From: Pseudomonas tohonis | Lineage (GTDB): Bacteria; Pseudomonadota; Gammaproteobacteria; Pseudomonadales; Pseudomonadaceae | Direction of reading: 5' to 3' | Assembly: GCF_012767755.2 (NCBI RefSeq) | Contig: NZ_AP023189.1 | Location: 5,272,001-5,336,000, forward strand | Length of the DNA stretch: 64,000 bases | In this document: positions 7,749 to 15,600 of the stretch, in pieces | Layout of the letters: every line of letters starts with the position of its first letter | Numbering within the stretch: position 1 is the stretch's first letter | Program-made: the position numbers and the translations under genes | The notes under the pieces: model-generated | What the model saw: only the letters and a program-made list of their open reading frames with translations | Databases searched by the model: none | Told to the model about the DNA's origin: nothing

Positions 7749-9131
7749 ATGAACCACGCCCTGCACCCGGACGAACGGGAACAGCATCGCAAGGCCCGCA
7801 AGGCGGGCATCGCTTCCTTCATCGGCACCACCATCGAGTGGTACGACTTCTACATCTACGGCCTGGCCGCCGCGCTGGTGTTCGGCAAGGTGTTCTTCCC
7901 CGCCGACATGGACCCGGGCGTCGCCACCCTGCTGTCCTTCGCCACGCTCTGGTCAGGCTTCATCGCCCGGCCCCTGGGCGGCATCATCTTCGGCCACCTG
8001 GGCGACCGCATCGGCCGCAAGACCACCCTGGTGATCACCCTGGTGATGATGGGCCTGGCCACCACCGGCATCGGCCTGCTGCCCACCTATGCACAGATCG
8101 GCATCTGGGCGCCGGTGACGCTGGTGTGCCTGCGGGTGATCCAGGGCATCGCCGTCGGCGGCGAATGGGGTGGTGCCATCCTCATCGCCAGCGAGAGCGC
8201 GCCCAAGGGCAAGGGCATCCTCTACGCCGCCTTCGCCCAGCAGGGCTCGCCCACCGGCAACCTGCTGGCGACCCTGGCCTTCTTCGCCCTGAGCAGCCTG
8301 CCCATGCCGGACTTCCTGCAATGGGGCTGGCGCATTCCCTTCCTGCTTTCGGCGGCGCTGGTGATCGTCGGCATGGTGATCCGCCTGACCCTGGAGGAGT
8401 CGGCGGACATGCAGCGGCTGATGCGCGAGAAGAAGACCGCCAAGCTGCCGATCCTCGAAGTGCTGCGCAAGCACTGGCTGGTAGTGCTGCTGGGCGCGGG
8501 GACGCTGCCGGTGATCCACGTCACCTACTTCAAGAGCACCTTCGCCCTGTCCTGGGCCACCAAGACCCTGGGCTACAGCCAGAGCACCTTCCTCAGCATC
8601 ATCGTCATCGCGCTGGTGGTGCAGTTCATCAGCCAGCCACTCGGCGCGCTGCTGACCACCCGCATCGACATGCGCAAGGCGGTGGCGATCATGGTGCTGC
8701 CGGAGTTCATCCTGATGCCGGCGATGTTCTTCACCGTGGAGACCAACGTGTACTGGATCGCCGCCGTCGGCATGTGCCTGGCGACCATCCCCCACGCCAT
8801 GTTCTACGGCGCCATCGGCGGCATCCTGGCCCGCGCCTTCCCCACCCGGGTGCGCTACTCCGGCCTGTCGCTGGCCTACCAGCTGTGCTCCCTGCTGGTG
8901 GGCGGCGGCACCCCGCTGCTGGCCCAGTGGATCCTCAACTCCACCGGCAGCATCGTCGGCGTGGCCATCGCCTCGGCGCTCTATGCGGTGGTGTCCCTGG
9001 TCTGCACCCTGGCCCTGCTGCGCATCACCGGGCACCGCGCCAGCGAGCTGTCCACCGCCGAGCGGGACAATGGCGAACCGGATGCCCAGGCCGAGCCCCG
9101 CAGCACCATCGGCCAGACCAACCCGGCCTGA
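7749..9131 (+). CDS. MFS transporter, metabolite:H+ symporter (MHS) family
   Basis: A 460-residue 12-helix permease of the MHS family, which includes ketoglutarate, shikimate and aromatic/dicarboxylic acid symporters. Diagnostic features are SFIGTTIEWYDFYIYG near the N-terminus, the A-like motif GHLGDRIGRKTTL, and RVIQGIAVGGEWGGA. The frame is open upstream to 7686, but ATG at 7749 follows a good ribosome site (AGAGAGGTGG) and gives the family N-terminus MNHALHPDEREQHRK. Its position next to the LysR gene and the beta-oxidation operon suggests it imports the acid degraded there, with the OprD porin as the outer membrane entry. Confidence 0.9.
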   Translation: MNHALHPDEREQHRKARKAGIASFIGTTIEWYDFYIYGLAAALVFGKVFFPADMDPGVATLLSFATLWSGFIARPLGGIIFGHLGDRIGRKTTLVITLVMMGLATTGIGLLPTYAQIGIWAPVTLVCLRVIQGIAVGGEWGGAILIASESAPKGKGILYAAFAQQGSPTGNLLATLAFFALSSLPMPDFLQWGWRIPFLLSAALVIVGMVIRLTLEESADMQRLMREKKTAKLPILEVLRKHWLVVLLGAGTLPVIHVTYFKSTFALSWATKTLGYSQSTFLSIIVIALVVQFISQPLGALLTTRIDMRKAVAIMVLPEFILMPAMFFTVETNVYWIAAVGMCLATIPHAMFYGAIGGILARAFPTRVRYSGLSLAYQLCSLLVGGGTPLLAQWILNSTGSIVGVAIASALYAVVSLVCTLALLRITGHRASELSTAERDNGEPDAQAEPRSTIGQTNPA

Positions 9132-9144
9132 CCCTCCCCCACCC

Positions 9145-9172
9145 AAACCCGCGTGCACGCCACGCGGGTTTC
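9145..9172 (+). terminator. strong hairpin after the MHS permease
   Basis: AAACCCGCGTG (9145-9155) pairs perfectly with CACGCGGGTTT (9161-9171) around a 5-base loop, 13 bases after the permease stop. The T-run is only three bases, so termination efficiency is uncertain. Confidence 0.7.
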
Positions 9173-9188
9173 ACCTGGCACGTCCCCT

Positions 9189-9374
9189 GTAGGGGCGAAT
9201 TCATTCGCCCAGCGGCGCGCAGCACTGCCAAGGGCTTCGCGAGCAGAGCTCGCTCCTACGAGGAAGCATGTGCCGACCCGTGGGAGCGAATTCATTCGCG
9301 AAAGCAGGCCGCAGGACTGCCGACAGGTATCCGGACCGCTGAGAACCCCATCGCGAACGAATTCGCTCCTACAA
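9189..9374. repeat. two palindromic GAATTC-containing intergenic repeats
   Basis: The gap between the permease and ada holds two composite palindromes of a Pseudomonas REP/BIME-like class. One runs from GTAGGGGCGAATTCATTCGC (9189 on) to GAGCTCGCTCCTAC (near 9259). The other runs from GTGGGAGCGAATTCATTCGC (9281 on) to CGAATTCGCTCCTAC (ending 9374, touching the ada stop). Each can fold end to end. Related copies occur near 13833, 14032, 17412, 62603 and 62829. Confidence 0.75.
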
Positions 9375-10442
9375 CGACTCCCTGCCCATGCGCCGCTCGT
9401 GCTCGATCAGCCAGCGCTTGCGCCACAGCCCGCCGCCGTAGCCGGTGAGGGAACCGTCGGAGCCGATGATGCGGTGGCAGGGAATGACGATAGCGATCTG
9501 GTTGGTGCCGTTGGCGCGGGCGACGGCGCGTACCGACGAGGGCGAGCCGATGGCGCGGGCCAGGTCGGCGTAGCTGCAGGTGACGCCGAAGGGAATCTCG
9601 CGCAGGGCCTGCCACACGCTGCGGGTGAAGGCCGAGGCGCCCATCGCCAAAGGTGTGGCGAAGACCACCGGTTCGCCGGCGAAGTAGCGCGAAAGCTCCG
9701 CCTCGATCTGGTCGATGGGGGCGAAGCGGCCGAAGCCGATACGGGTGCCGGTGAGTTTCTGCAGGTTCTTCAATTCGTTGGCCAAGGCCGGTCGGTCGAA
9801 GAACTCCAGCAGGTGCAGGGAATGCGCGTCCGCCACCGCCAGCATCACGCCCAGGGGCGTTTCCAGCCAGTCGGCCTTGAGCAGCTCGCGCCCGCGCAGT
9901 TGCGACGGCGGCTCGCCCAGCAGGCGGGTGAAAGCGCTGCGGAAACCACTGTCGGAATCGAAGCTGGCGGTCACCTGGGCGTCCACCACCCGTGCACCGG
10001 CGGACAGCTGCGCCAGGCCCTGGCCGATGCGGCGCAGGCGAGCCATCTCCAGGAAGGTCACGCCGAAGTGGCGTTTGAAGGCACGGCGCACCGTGGACGG
10101 GTCGTGGCCGAGGGCGACGAGGTCGCCTTCCAGCCAGCGCCGCTCCTGGTCCTGCTCCAGCAGAGCGATGAGTTCCTTGACCAGCGGCTCCTGGGCGCCG
10201 ACCTGGTCCAGCGGACGGCAGCGCAGGCAGGGCCGGAAGCCCGCCTCGACACAGGCCTTGATGCTGCCGAAGAACACCGAGTTCTCCCGCTTGGGCTTGC
10301 GCGCGGCGCAGGTCAGGCGGCAGAACACCCCGGTGCTCTTGACCCCGACGAAGGCGAAGCCCTCATAGGCCGGGTCGCGCTCCAGCAGCGCCTGGTAGAG
10401 GGTCTCGTCATCGGGTAGCGAATCGAACAGCGGGGCATCCAT
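9369..10442 (-). CDS. ada: bifunctional regulator / O6-methylguanine-DNA methyltransferase Ada
   Basis: A 357-residue Ada protein, which repairs methyl phosphotriesters and O6-methylguanine in DNA and, once methylated, activates the adaptive response. The N-terminal zinc domain has GVFCRLTC and FRPCLRCRP, with cysteines at 41, 45, 72 and 75, offset by three from E. coli Cys38/42/69/72; Cys41 is the expected phosphotriester acceptor. An AraC-type helix-turn-helix follows (about 95-190). The C-terminal methyltransferase has IPCHRIIGSDGSLTGYGGG with acceptor Cys322. The open frame extends to 10529, but ATG at 10442 (MDAPLFDSLPDDETLYQAL) is the family start. It stands alone in the opposite orientation to the permease before it. 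Confidence 0.95.
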   Translation of the reverse strand: MDAPLFDSLPDDETLYQALLERDPAYEGFAFVGVKSTGVFCRLTCAARKPKRENSVFFGSIKACVEAGFRPCLRCRPLDQVGAQEPLVKELIALLEQDQERRWLEGDLVALGHDPSTVRRAFKRHFGVTFLEMARLRRIGQGLAQLSAGARVVDAQVTASFDSDSGFRSAFTRLLGEPPSQLRGRELLKADWLETPLGVMLAVADAHSLHLLEFFDRPALANELKNLQKLTGTRIGFGRFAPIDQIEAELSRYFAGEPVVFATPLAMGASAFTRSVWQALREIPFGVTCSYADLARAIGSPSSVRAVARANGTNQIAIVIPCHRIIGSDGSLTGYGGGLWRKRWLIEHERRMGRESL

Positions 10443-10569
10443 GGCCGGCTCCGGAACCGTGGGAAAAAGAGCGCCCACTTTATGCCAGGAAACCGTCCTT
10501 TGCCGCCTTGGATCGGGCGTCCATTCCACGGGACGGGCGAGCAGGTGCCCGCCCTCCCCGACGCGGCCG

Positions 10570-11892
10570 TCAGGCCTCTTCGAAGTGCAGCTCCGGCGGC
10601 TGGCGACGGAAGCCGCCGGTGAGCCAGGCGAGGTAGATCACGCCCAGGGCCAGCCAGGACAGGCCGAGGATGATCGCCAGGTGATCGAGGCTGATCATCA
10701 GCCACAGGGTGGAGACCATGCCGATCAGCGGGCAGACCACGAACAGCAGCGCCTCGCGCGGGCCGCGCTGATCGCTGCGCAGCCAGTAGTGGAAGATCAC
10801 CGAGAGGTTCACCAGGCTGAAGGCCAGGAAGGCGCCGAAGTTGATGAAGGAGGTGGAGGTGGTCACGTCCATCTCCAGCGCCAGCAGGGCCACCACGCCG
10901 CACAGTACGATGCTGCCCACCGGGGTGCCGAAGCGCTCGCTCAGGCGGCCGAACAGGGATTGCGGCAGCACGCCGTCGCGGCCCATGGCGAACAGCAGGC
11001 GCGAGGCGCTGGCCTGGGCGGAGAGGCCCGAGGTGAACTGGCCGACGATCAGGCCGATGAGGAACACCGAGACGAACATATCGCCGCCGATGTTGCGGGC
11101 GATCTCGTAGGCCGCCGAATCCGCGCTCTGGAACTCGATGGAGGGGTGCGCCAGCTGCACGAAGTAGGACGTGGCGATGAAGATCAGGCCGCCGACCAGA
11201 GTGATCAGCAGGATCGCCCTGGGAATGGTCCGGCGCGGGTCACGGGTCTCTTCGGTGAGGGTGCTCACCGCATCGAAGCCGAGGAAGGAGTAGCAGGCGA
11301 TGGCCGCGCCGCTCATCACCAGCGGCAGGTTCAGGCCCTCGCCGACGAAGGGCGCCAGGGACCACAGCGGCTTGCTCGCATCGCCCAGCACGTAGTGCAC
11401 GCAGAGCGCGACGAAGGCCAGCAGTACCAGGAACTGCACCAGCATCAGCGCACCGTTGACGGTCTTGGCCAGCTTCAGCCCGGCCACGTTGATGGCCGTG
11501 GTGACGCCGATGAAGGCCAGCACCCAGAGCGCCTGGGGCACATCGGGGAAGGCCGAGTGCAGGTAGGCCGCGCCGATCAGCCAGATGGCCATGGGCAGGA
11601 ACAGGTAGTCCAGCAGCACCGCCCAGCCGGCGAGGAAGCCCAGCTTGGGGCTGATGGATTTGCGCACATAGGTGTAGGCCGAGCCGGCCACCGGGAAGGC
11701 GGCGGCCATCCGCGCGTAGCTCAGCGCGGTGAACAGCATGGCCAGGGACGCGGCCACGTAGGCGGCGGGCACCAGGCCCTGGGTGACGTCGGCGAGGATG
11801 CCGAAGGTGCCGAGGACGATGATCGGGGTCATGTACGCGATGCCGAACAGCACCACGGACCCCAGCGACAAGGTGCGCTGAAGACGAGCCAT
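10570..11892 (-). CDS. APC-family amino acid/amine permease
   Basis: A 440-residue membrane protein with about 12 hydrophobic segments. The N-terminus (LSLGSVVLFGIAYMTPIIVL) and the conserved PVAGSAYTYVRKSISPKLGFLAGW at residues 68-91 place it in the APC superfamily, nearest to PuuP/YcaM-like putrescine and amino acid permeases. The segment FLGFDAVSTLTEETRDPRRTIPRA is the usual cytoplasmic loop signature. It lies downstream of a C-N hydrolase on the same strand (116-base gap) and near gamma-glutamyl-polyamine genes, which suggests an amine or amide substrate. The substrate itself cannot be read from the sequence. Confidence 0.88.
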   Translation of the reverse strand: MARLQRTLSLGSVVLFGIAYMTPIIVLGTFGILADVTQGLVPAAYVAASLAMLFTALSYARMAAAFPVAGSAYTYVRKSISPKLGFLAGWAVLLDYLFLPMAIWLIGAAYLHSAFPDVPQALWVLAFIGVTTAINVAGLKLAKTVNGALMLVQFLVLLAFVALCVHYVLGDASKPLWSLAPFVGEGLNLPLVMSGAAIACYSFLGFDAVSTLTEETRDPRRTIPRAILLITLVGGLIFIATSYFVQLAHPSIEFQSADSAAYEIARNIGGDMFVSVFLIGLIVGQFTSGLSAQASASRLLFAMGRDGVLPQSLFGRLSERFGTPVGSIVLCGVVALLALEMDVTTSTSFINFGAFLAFSLVNLSVIFHYWLRSDQRGPREALLFVVCPLIGMVSTLWLMISLDHLAIILGLSWLALGVIYLAWLTGGFRRQPPELHFEEA

Positions 11893-12008
11893 TACTGCTA
11901 CTCCGAATTGTTGATTGTTATGGCAGAGCCGAAGTCGGCGAAGGTGGAGCGACCGCGTCCCTGGGGACGCGGCTACGCGGGCGCCTCGGGGCGCCCGTCG
12001 AATCGGGA

Positions 12009-12824
12009 TCAGGGGATCAGCAGCTCGCGGCGGCCGTCGGCGTGCTCGCGCATCTCGCCCGGCAGCACCATGCGGCGGTCATCCAGGTAGCGGTAGTCGC
12101 TGCGGGCGGCGGCGATCTGGCCGAGGTCCAGCTCGATGATCTGCCGGCACTCCTCGCGTCCGGCCTCCAGCAGCAGGCGGCCGAAGGGGTCGACCACGGC
12201 GCTACCGCCGGCGAACACCAGGTCGCCATCGCCCTCGCCCACGCGGTTCACCATCACGGCGAAGGCCTGGTTCTCCATGGCGCGGCCCATGATGGCGGTG
12301 CGGTGGGTGGGGCCGTAGGGGTCCATGTTGCCGTTGGTGACGATGATCAGCTCGGCGCCGAGCTGGCCGAGGGCGCGCGCGCTCTCGGGGAATTCGATGT
12401 CGAAGCAGATCAGCAGGCCCACGCGCACGCCCTTGTACAGGCAGGTGGCGTAGCGGTCGCCGGGGGTGAAGATGCCGCGGTCGGAGGCCCACAGGTGGGT
12501 CTTGCGGTACGTCAGGGCGATGCCTTCGGGGGTGATCAGCAGCGTGGTGTTGTAGTAGGTGTCGGCATCGTTCTCGGCGATGCCGATGGCCACGGCGACG
12601 TCGCGCTCGCGGGCGGCGCGCTGCACGGCCTGGACGGTGGGGCCATCCAGCGGTTCGGCGACGGTGGCGATGTTCTCGGCGGTGGGGAAGCCCATCAGGT
12701 GGGTCTCCGGGAACACCACCAGGTCGGTGTCGGCGGCGCAGGCGGCGATGGCTTCCAGGGCAGCGGCGAGGTTGTGGGCGGTATCGCCGTCACGACCGGT
12801 GAGCTGGACGAGTTCGACCTTCAT
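12009..12824 (-). CDS. carbon-nitrogen hydrolase (nitrilase superfamily amidase)
   Basis: A 271-residue nitrilase-superfamily enzyme with a complete triad: Glu40 (VVFPETH), Lys108 (TYRKTHLW) and Cys140 (LLICFDIEFPES). The superfamily branch is that of aliphatic amidases such as DavA (5-aminopentanamidase) and R-amidase, not true nitrilases. The open frame reaches 13022, but ATG at 12824 follows a ribosome site (AGGAGTCCCC) and begins MKVELVQLTG, the family start. Being upstream of an amine permease and divergent from a LuxR-type regulator, it probably hydrolyses an omega-amino amide. The precise amide is unknown. Confidence 0.88.
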   Translation of the reverse strand: MKVELVQLTGRDGDTAHNLAAALEAIAACAADTDLVVFPETHLMGFPTAENIATVAEPLDGPTVQAVQRAARERDVAVAIGIAENDADTYYNTTLLITPEGIALTYRKTHLWASDRGIFTPGDRYATCLYKGVRVGLLICFDIEFPESARALGQLGAELIIVTNGNMDPYGPTHRTAIMGRAMENQAFAVMVNRVGEGDGDLVFAGGSAVVDPFGRLLLEAGREECRQIIELDLGQIAAARSDYRYLDDRRMVLPGEMREHADGRRELLIP

Positions 12825-12974
12825 GGGGACTCCTGTTTCTTGTCGTTGTACGAGACCTGCTGGCGCAAACCGGTCAGAATGCGCGCTGCGTCGGTCCCGG
12901 TGTTCGCGCAGTATGAAACCGCCGGCGCCTTCGGTGAAATCACGCCCGCGTGGTAACCCATCAGGGGTAGAAGC

Positions 12975-13763
12975 ATGACGTTGAGCCTGCAGGACATCGC
13001 CTGGCACCGCTCGGTGGGGCAACTGATCGAGTCGCTGGACGCCCCGGGTTTCTGGGTGGCGCTAGTGCGCACCCTCGGCCAGTACGTGCCCCATGACAGT
13101 TGGGTGGCGCTGCTGTTCAGCGAAGGCCGGCCCCAGGTGTTCGCCGAATGCCCGGGCGAGGACGGCGAGCCGGACCTGCTGTTCCAGGACTACCTGGACG
13201 GCCTCTACCTGCTGGACCCCTTCTACATCCACAGCCGCGAAAGCAACCGTGGCGGCCTGCTGCGCCTGGCAGACGTGGCGCCGGAATGCTTCGGGCAGAC
13301 CGACTACTACCAGCGCTACCACCGCCTCAACGTGGTGACCGACGAGTTGCAGTTCAACGTACCGCTGGAGGGCGGGCGCACCCTGTGCCTGTCCCTCGGC
13401 TCGCGCCAGGCCTTCACCCCCGAGCAGATCGCGCTGCTGAGCCTGGTGGAACCCTGGGTGGTGGGTCTGATGCGCCAGCGCCTGGCCTTCGAGGCCGAAC
13501 GCCTGGCCAGCACCCCGCAACCGGCGCCGAACTGGGCGGTGCAGCTGGAACAGGTGGGCCAGCAGGTGGAAAGCGCCCTCACCGCCCGCGAACTGGAGGT
13601 CGCCCGGCTGATGCTCAGCGGCTGCTCCAGCAAGGAAGTGGCGCGCAAGCTGGCCATCTCGGCGGAGACGGTGAAGGTCCACCGCAAGCACATCTACGCC
13701 AAGCTCGGGATCAAGTCGCAGTCGGAGCTGTTCTCGCTGTTCCTCAAGGCGCAGCGGGGGTAG
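12975..13763 (+). CDS. LuxR-type (GerE domain) transcriptional regulator
   Basis: A 262-residue regulator with a C-terminal LuxR helix-turn-helix (LTARELEVARLMLSGCSSKE then AETVKVHRKHIYAKLGI) at about residues 195-255. The N-terminal 180 residues (HDSWVALLFSEGRPQVF; DPFYIHSRESNRGGLL) do not show the acyl-homoserine-lactone-binding pattern, so this is a solo regulator responding to something else, plausibly an amine metabolite. It is divergent from the C-N hydrolase with a 150-base gap, and is likely to control that hydrolase and the permease behind it. Confidence 0.88.
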   Translation: MTLSLQDIAWHRSVGQLIESLDAPGFWVALVRTLGQYVPHDSWVALLFSEGRPQVFAECPGEDGEPDLLFQDYLDGLYLLDPFYIHSRESNRGGLLRLADVAPECFGQTDYYQRYHRLNVVTDELQFNVPLEGGRTLCLSLGSRQAFTPEQIALLSLVEPWVVGLMRQRLAFEAERLASTPQPAPNWAVQLEQVGQQVESALTARELEVARLMLSGCSSKEVARKLAISAETVKVHRKHIYAKLGIKSQSELFSLFLKAQRG

Positions 13764-13832
13764 ATCGCAGGGGCGAAGGGAGCGCTGCGCGCTCCTTGGC
13801 GAATGAATTGGCCCCTACAGTTACCGTGCCCT

Positions 13833-13898
13833 GTGGGAGCGAATTCATTCGCGATCAAGCCAGGCGCCACCAAACTTCACGGTTCAAACCGCTCCCAC
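13833..13898. repeat. 66-base palindromic repeat, copy 1
   Basis: Begins GTGGGAGCGAATTCATTCGC and ends GGTTCAAACCGCTCCCAC. Internal text CAAGCCAGGCGCCACCAAAC is shared with copy 2 at 14032-14097. Outer arms GTGGGAGC and GCTCCCAC are perfect complements, so the whole unit can form one long hairpin. Confidence 0.8.
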
Positions 13899-14031
13899 AA
13901 ACAGCGTCGGCGGCCCTTGCCGGGCGTAGGGTGGACCGCGCTTCATCGGTCCACCGTCGGGGCCAACCGCAACACGGATGGTGGACGTAAAAGCGACGTC
14001 CACCCAACCCGGCTACAGACCATCGTGCCCA

Positions 14032-14097
14032 GTGGGAGCGAATTCATTCGCGGCCAAGCCAGGCGCCACCAAACTTGGCGGTTGAAACCGCTCCCAC
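14032..14097. repeat. 66-base palindromic repeat, copy 2
   Basis: The same length and layout as the unit at 13833-13898, differing at only a handful of positions (for example TTGGCGGTTGAAACC instead of TTCACGGTTCAAACC). The inner TTCAACCGC-type arms are in the same order. A diverged inverted copy lies at 17412-17476. Confidence 0.8.
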
Positions 14098-14191
14098 AGG
14101 GAGCACGCAGAGTCCCCGCAGGATGGGATGAGCTCGGCGAATCCCATGCGGGCGGCACGGGCTCCCGGGCTGAAGCCCGGGCTACGGGGCT

Positions 14192-15502
14192 TTAGCGGAG
14201 TTTTTCCAGCATCTGGTAGTACCACATGCCCACGGCGAGCATCGGGTTGCCGAACACGTCGCCCATGGGGACCTTGATGTGCGAGCAGTCGGCGAAGGTG
14301 TCGTAGTGGCCGAGGCTGCCGGTCATGGCCTGGGCCATGATCTCGCCCATGATGTGGGTGGTGGCGATGCCGTGGCCGGAGTAGCCCTGGCAGTACCAGA
14401 CGTTGGGCGAGAGCTTGCCCAGCTGCGGGATGCGGTTGATGACGATGCCCATGGCGCAGCTCCACTGGTAGTCGATCTCGATGCCCTTGAGCGCGGGGAA
14501 GGTGCGTTCGATGGCCGGGCGCAGCTCGCCGGCGATGTCCCGCGAGTCACGCCCGGAGTAGTTGGCGCCACCCCCCAGCAGCAGCCGCTTGTCGGCGGTG
14601 AGGCGGTAGTAGTCGAGCACGAAGCGGCAGTCGTAGACGGCCAGGTCCTGGGGGTTGATGCGCTCCGCCAGCTCGCCCAGCGGGCGGGTGGTGACGATGC
14701 CGCCCATGGCCGGGAAGATCATGCCCTTGAGCTTCTTCGGTTCCAGCTTGTGATAGACGTCGCCGGCCAGCAGCACCTGGCGGGCGTTGATGCGGCCCTG
14801 GGCGGTGACCACCGCCGGGCGCTCGCCGTGGATGATCTCCAGCACCTCGGAGTGCTCGAAGATCATCGCCCCCAGGCTCTCGGCCGCGCGGGCCTCGCCG
14901 ATGCACAGGTTGAGCGGGTGCAGGTGCATGTTGCGGGTGTTCTTCAGCGCGCCCAAGTACAGGTCGCTCTCCAGGTGCTGGCGCACGCCGGCGGCGTCGA
15001 GCAGGGTCACGTCGTCGCCCATGCCCCGGCGCTGGGCCTCCTCGAAGGATTCGCGCAGCTCGTCGATATGGGCGGGCTTCATCGCCGCATGCAGGTGGCC
15101 GTGCTTGAGGTCGCAGGCGATGCCGTACTTCTCCACCCGGCTCTTGATGATCGCGTGGCCGCGCCAGCGCAGGTGCCAGATGAAGTCGTCCACCTCCGCC
15201 CCCAGGCGCTTGCGCATCTGCTTGCGCATGGCGCCGTCGCCCGAGAGGCTGCCGGTGACCTGGCCGCCATTGCGGCCGGTGGCGCCCCAGCCGATCTTCT
15301 TCGCTTCCACCAGGGCGACCTTGAGGCCGCGCTCGGCCAGCTCGACGGCGGTGGCGACACCGGTGAAGCCGCCGCCGATGATCACCACGTCGGCCTCCAC
15401 CGTGCCCTGCAGGGTGGGGTAGTCGGTTTCGGCATTGAGGGTGGCGGTGTAGTAGGAGGCGCAGCGCTCGGCGCTGGGCGTGGTCTTCAGTGCGACGTTC
15501 AT
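14192..15502 (-). CDS. puuB: gamma-glutamylputrescine oxidoreductase-like FAD enzyme
   Basis: A 436-residue DAO-type flavoprotein closely resembling E. coli PuuB, which oxidises gamma-glutamylputrescine to the aldehyde. Visible signatures are ASYYTATLN near the N-terminus, the FAD Rossmann motif VVIIGGGFTGVATAVELAERG (about 38-58), GWGATGRNGGQVTGSLS, NLCIGEARAAESLGA, and the C-terminal QGYSGHGIATTHIMGE. It is downstream of a PuuA-like ligase on the same strand (98-base gap), which fits the gamma-glutamylation route. Pseudomonas usually carries several PauB paralogues with different amine preferences, so the exact substrate is open. Confidence 0.88.
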   Translation of the reverse strand: MNVALKTTPSAERCASYYTATLNAETDYPTLQGTVEADVVIIGGGFTGVATAVELAERGLKVALVEAKKIGWGATGRNGGQVTGSLSGDGAMRKQMRKRLGAEVDDFIWHLRWRGHAIIKSRVEKYGIACDLKHGHLHAAMKPAHIDELRESFEEAQRRGMGDDVTLLDAAGVRQHLESDLYLGALKNTRNMHLHPLNLCIGEARAAESLGAMIFEHSEVLEIIHGERPAVVTAQGRINARQVLLAGDVYHKLEPKKLKGMIFPAMGGIVTTRPLGELAERINPQDLAVYDCRFVLDYYRLTADKRLLLGGGANYSGRDSRDIAGELRPAIERTFPALKGIEIDYQWSCAMGIVINRIPQLGKLSPNVWYCQGYSGHGIATTHIMGEIMAQAMTGSLGHYDTFADCSHIKVPMGDVFGNPMLAVGMWYYQMLEKLR

Positions 15503-15600
15503 CTTGGTTTCCTGCGAGGCCCTCGGGGGCCCTCTCCGTACGAATCTGTTTACCGGGTCCCTGCACTCGCAGGGACGACGGGCCGGGCGCTGCCGCGGGA

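Larger units (their letters stand above)
13764..14191. other. 428-base intergenic region filled with palindromic repeats
   Basis: No gene is seen. Besides the two 66-base units listed separately, it holds a GTAGGGTGGACC...GGTCCACC repeat near 13926-13957, its partner GGTGGACG...CGTCCACCC (about 13979-14005), and a CCCGGGCTGAAGCCCGGG-type hairpin at about 14163-14184 just beyond the stop of the oxidase gene. These are the same families found in other gaps of this window. Confidence 0.7.

Noticed and set aside
12850..12890. A lux-box-like dyad (ACCTG...CCGGT) before the LuxR-type gene
   Set aside because: Symmetry is weak and the regulator lacks an autoinducer-binding domain, so quorum sensing is not supported.
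13764..14191. A CRISPR array in the repeat-filled gap
   Set aside because: There are only two near-identical units, they are long palindromes, the spacing is irregular and no cas gene is present.
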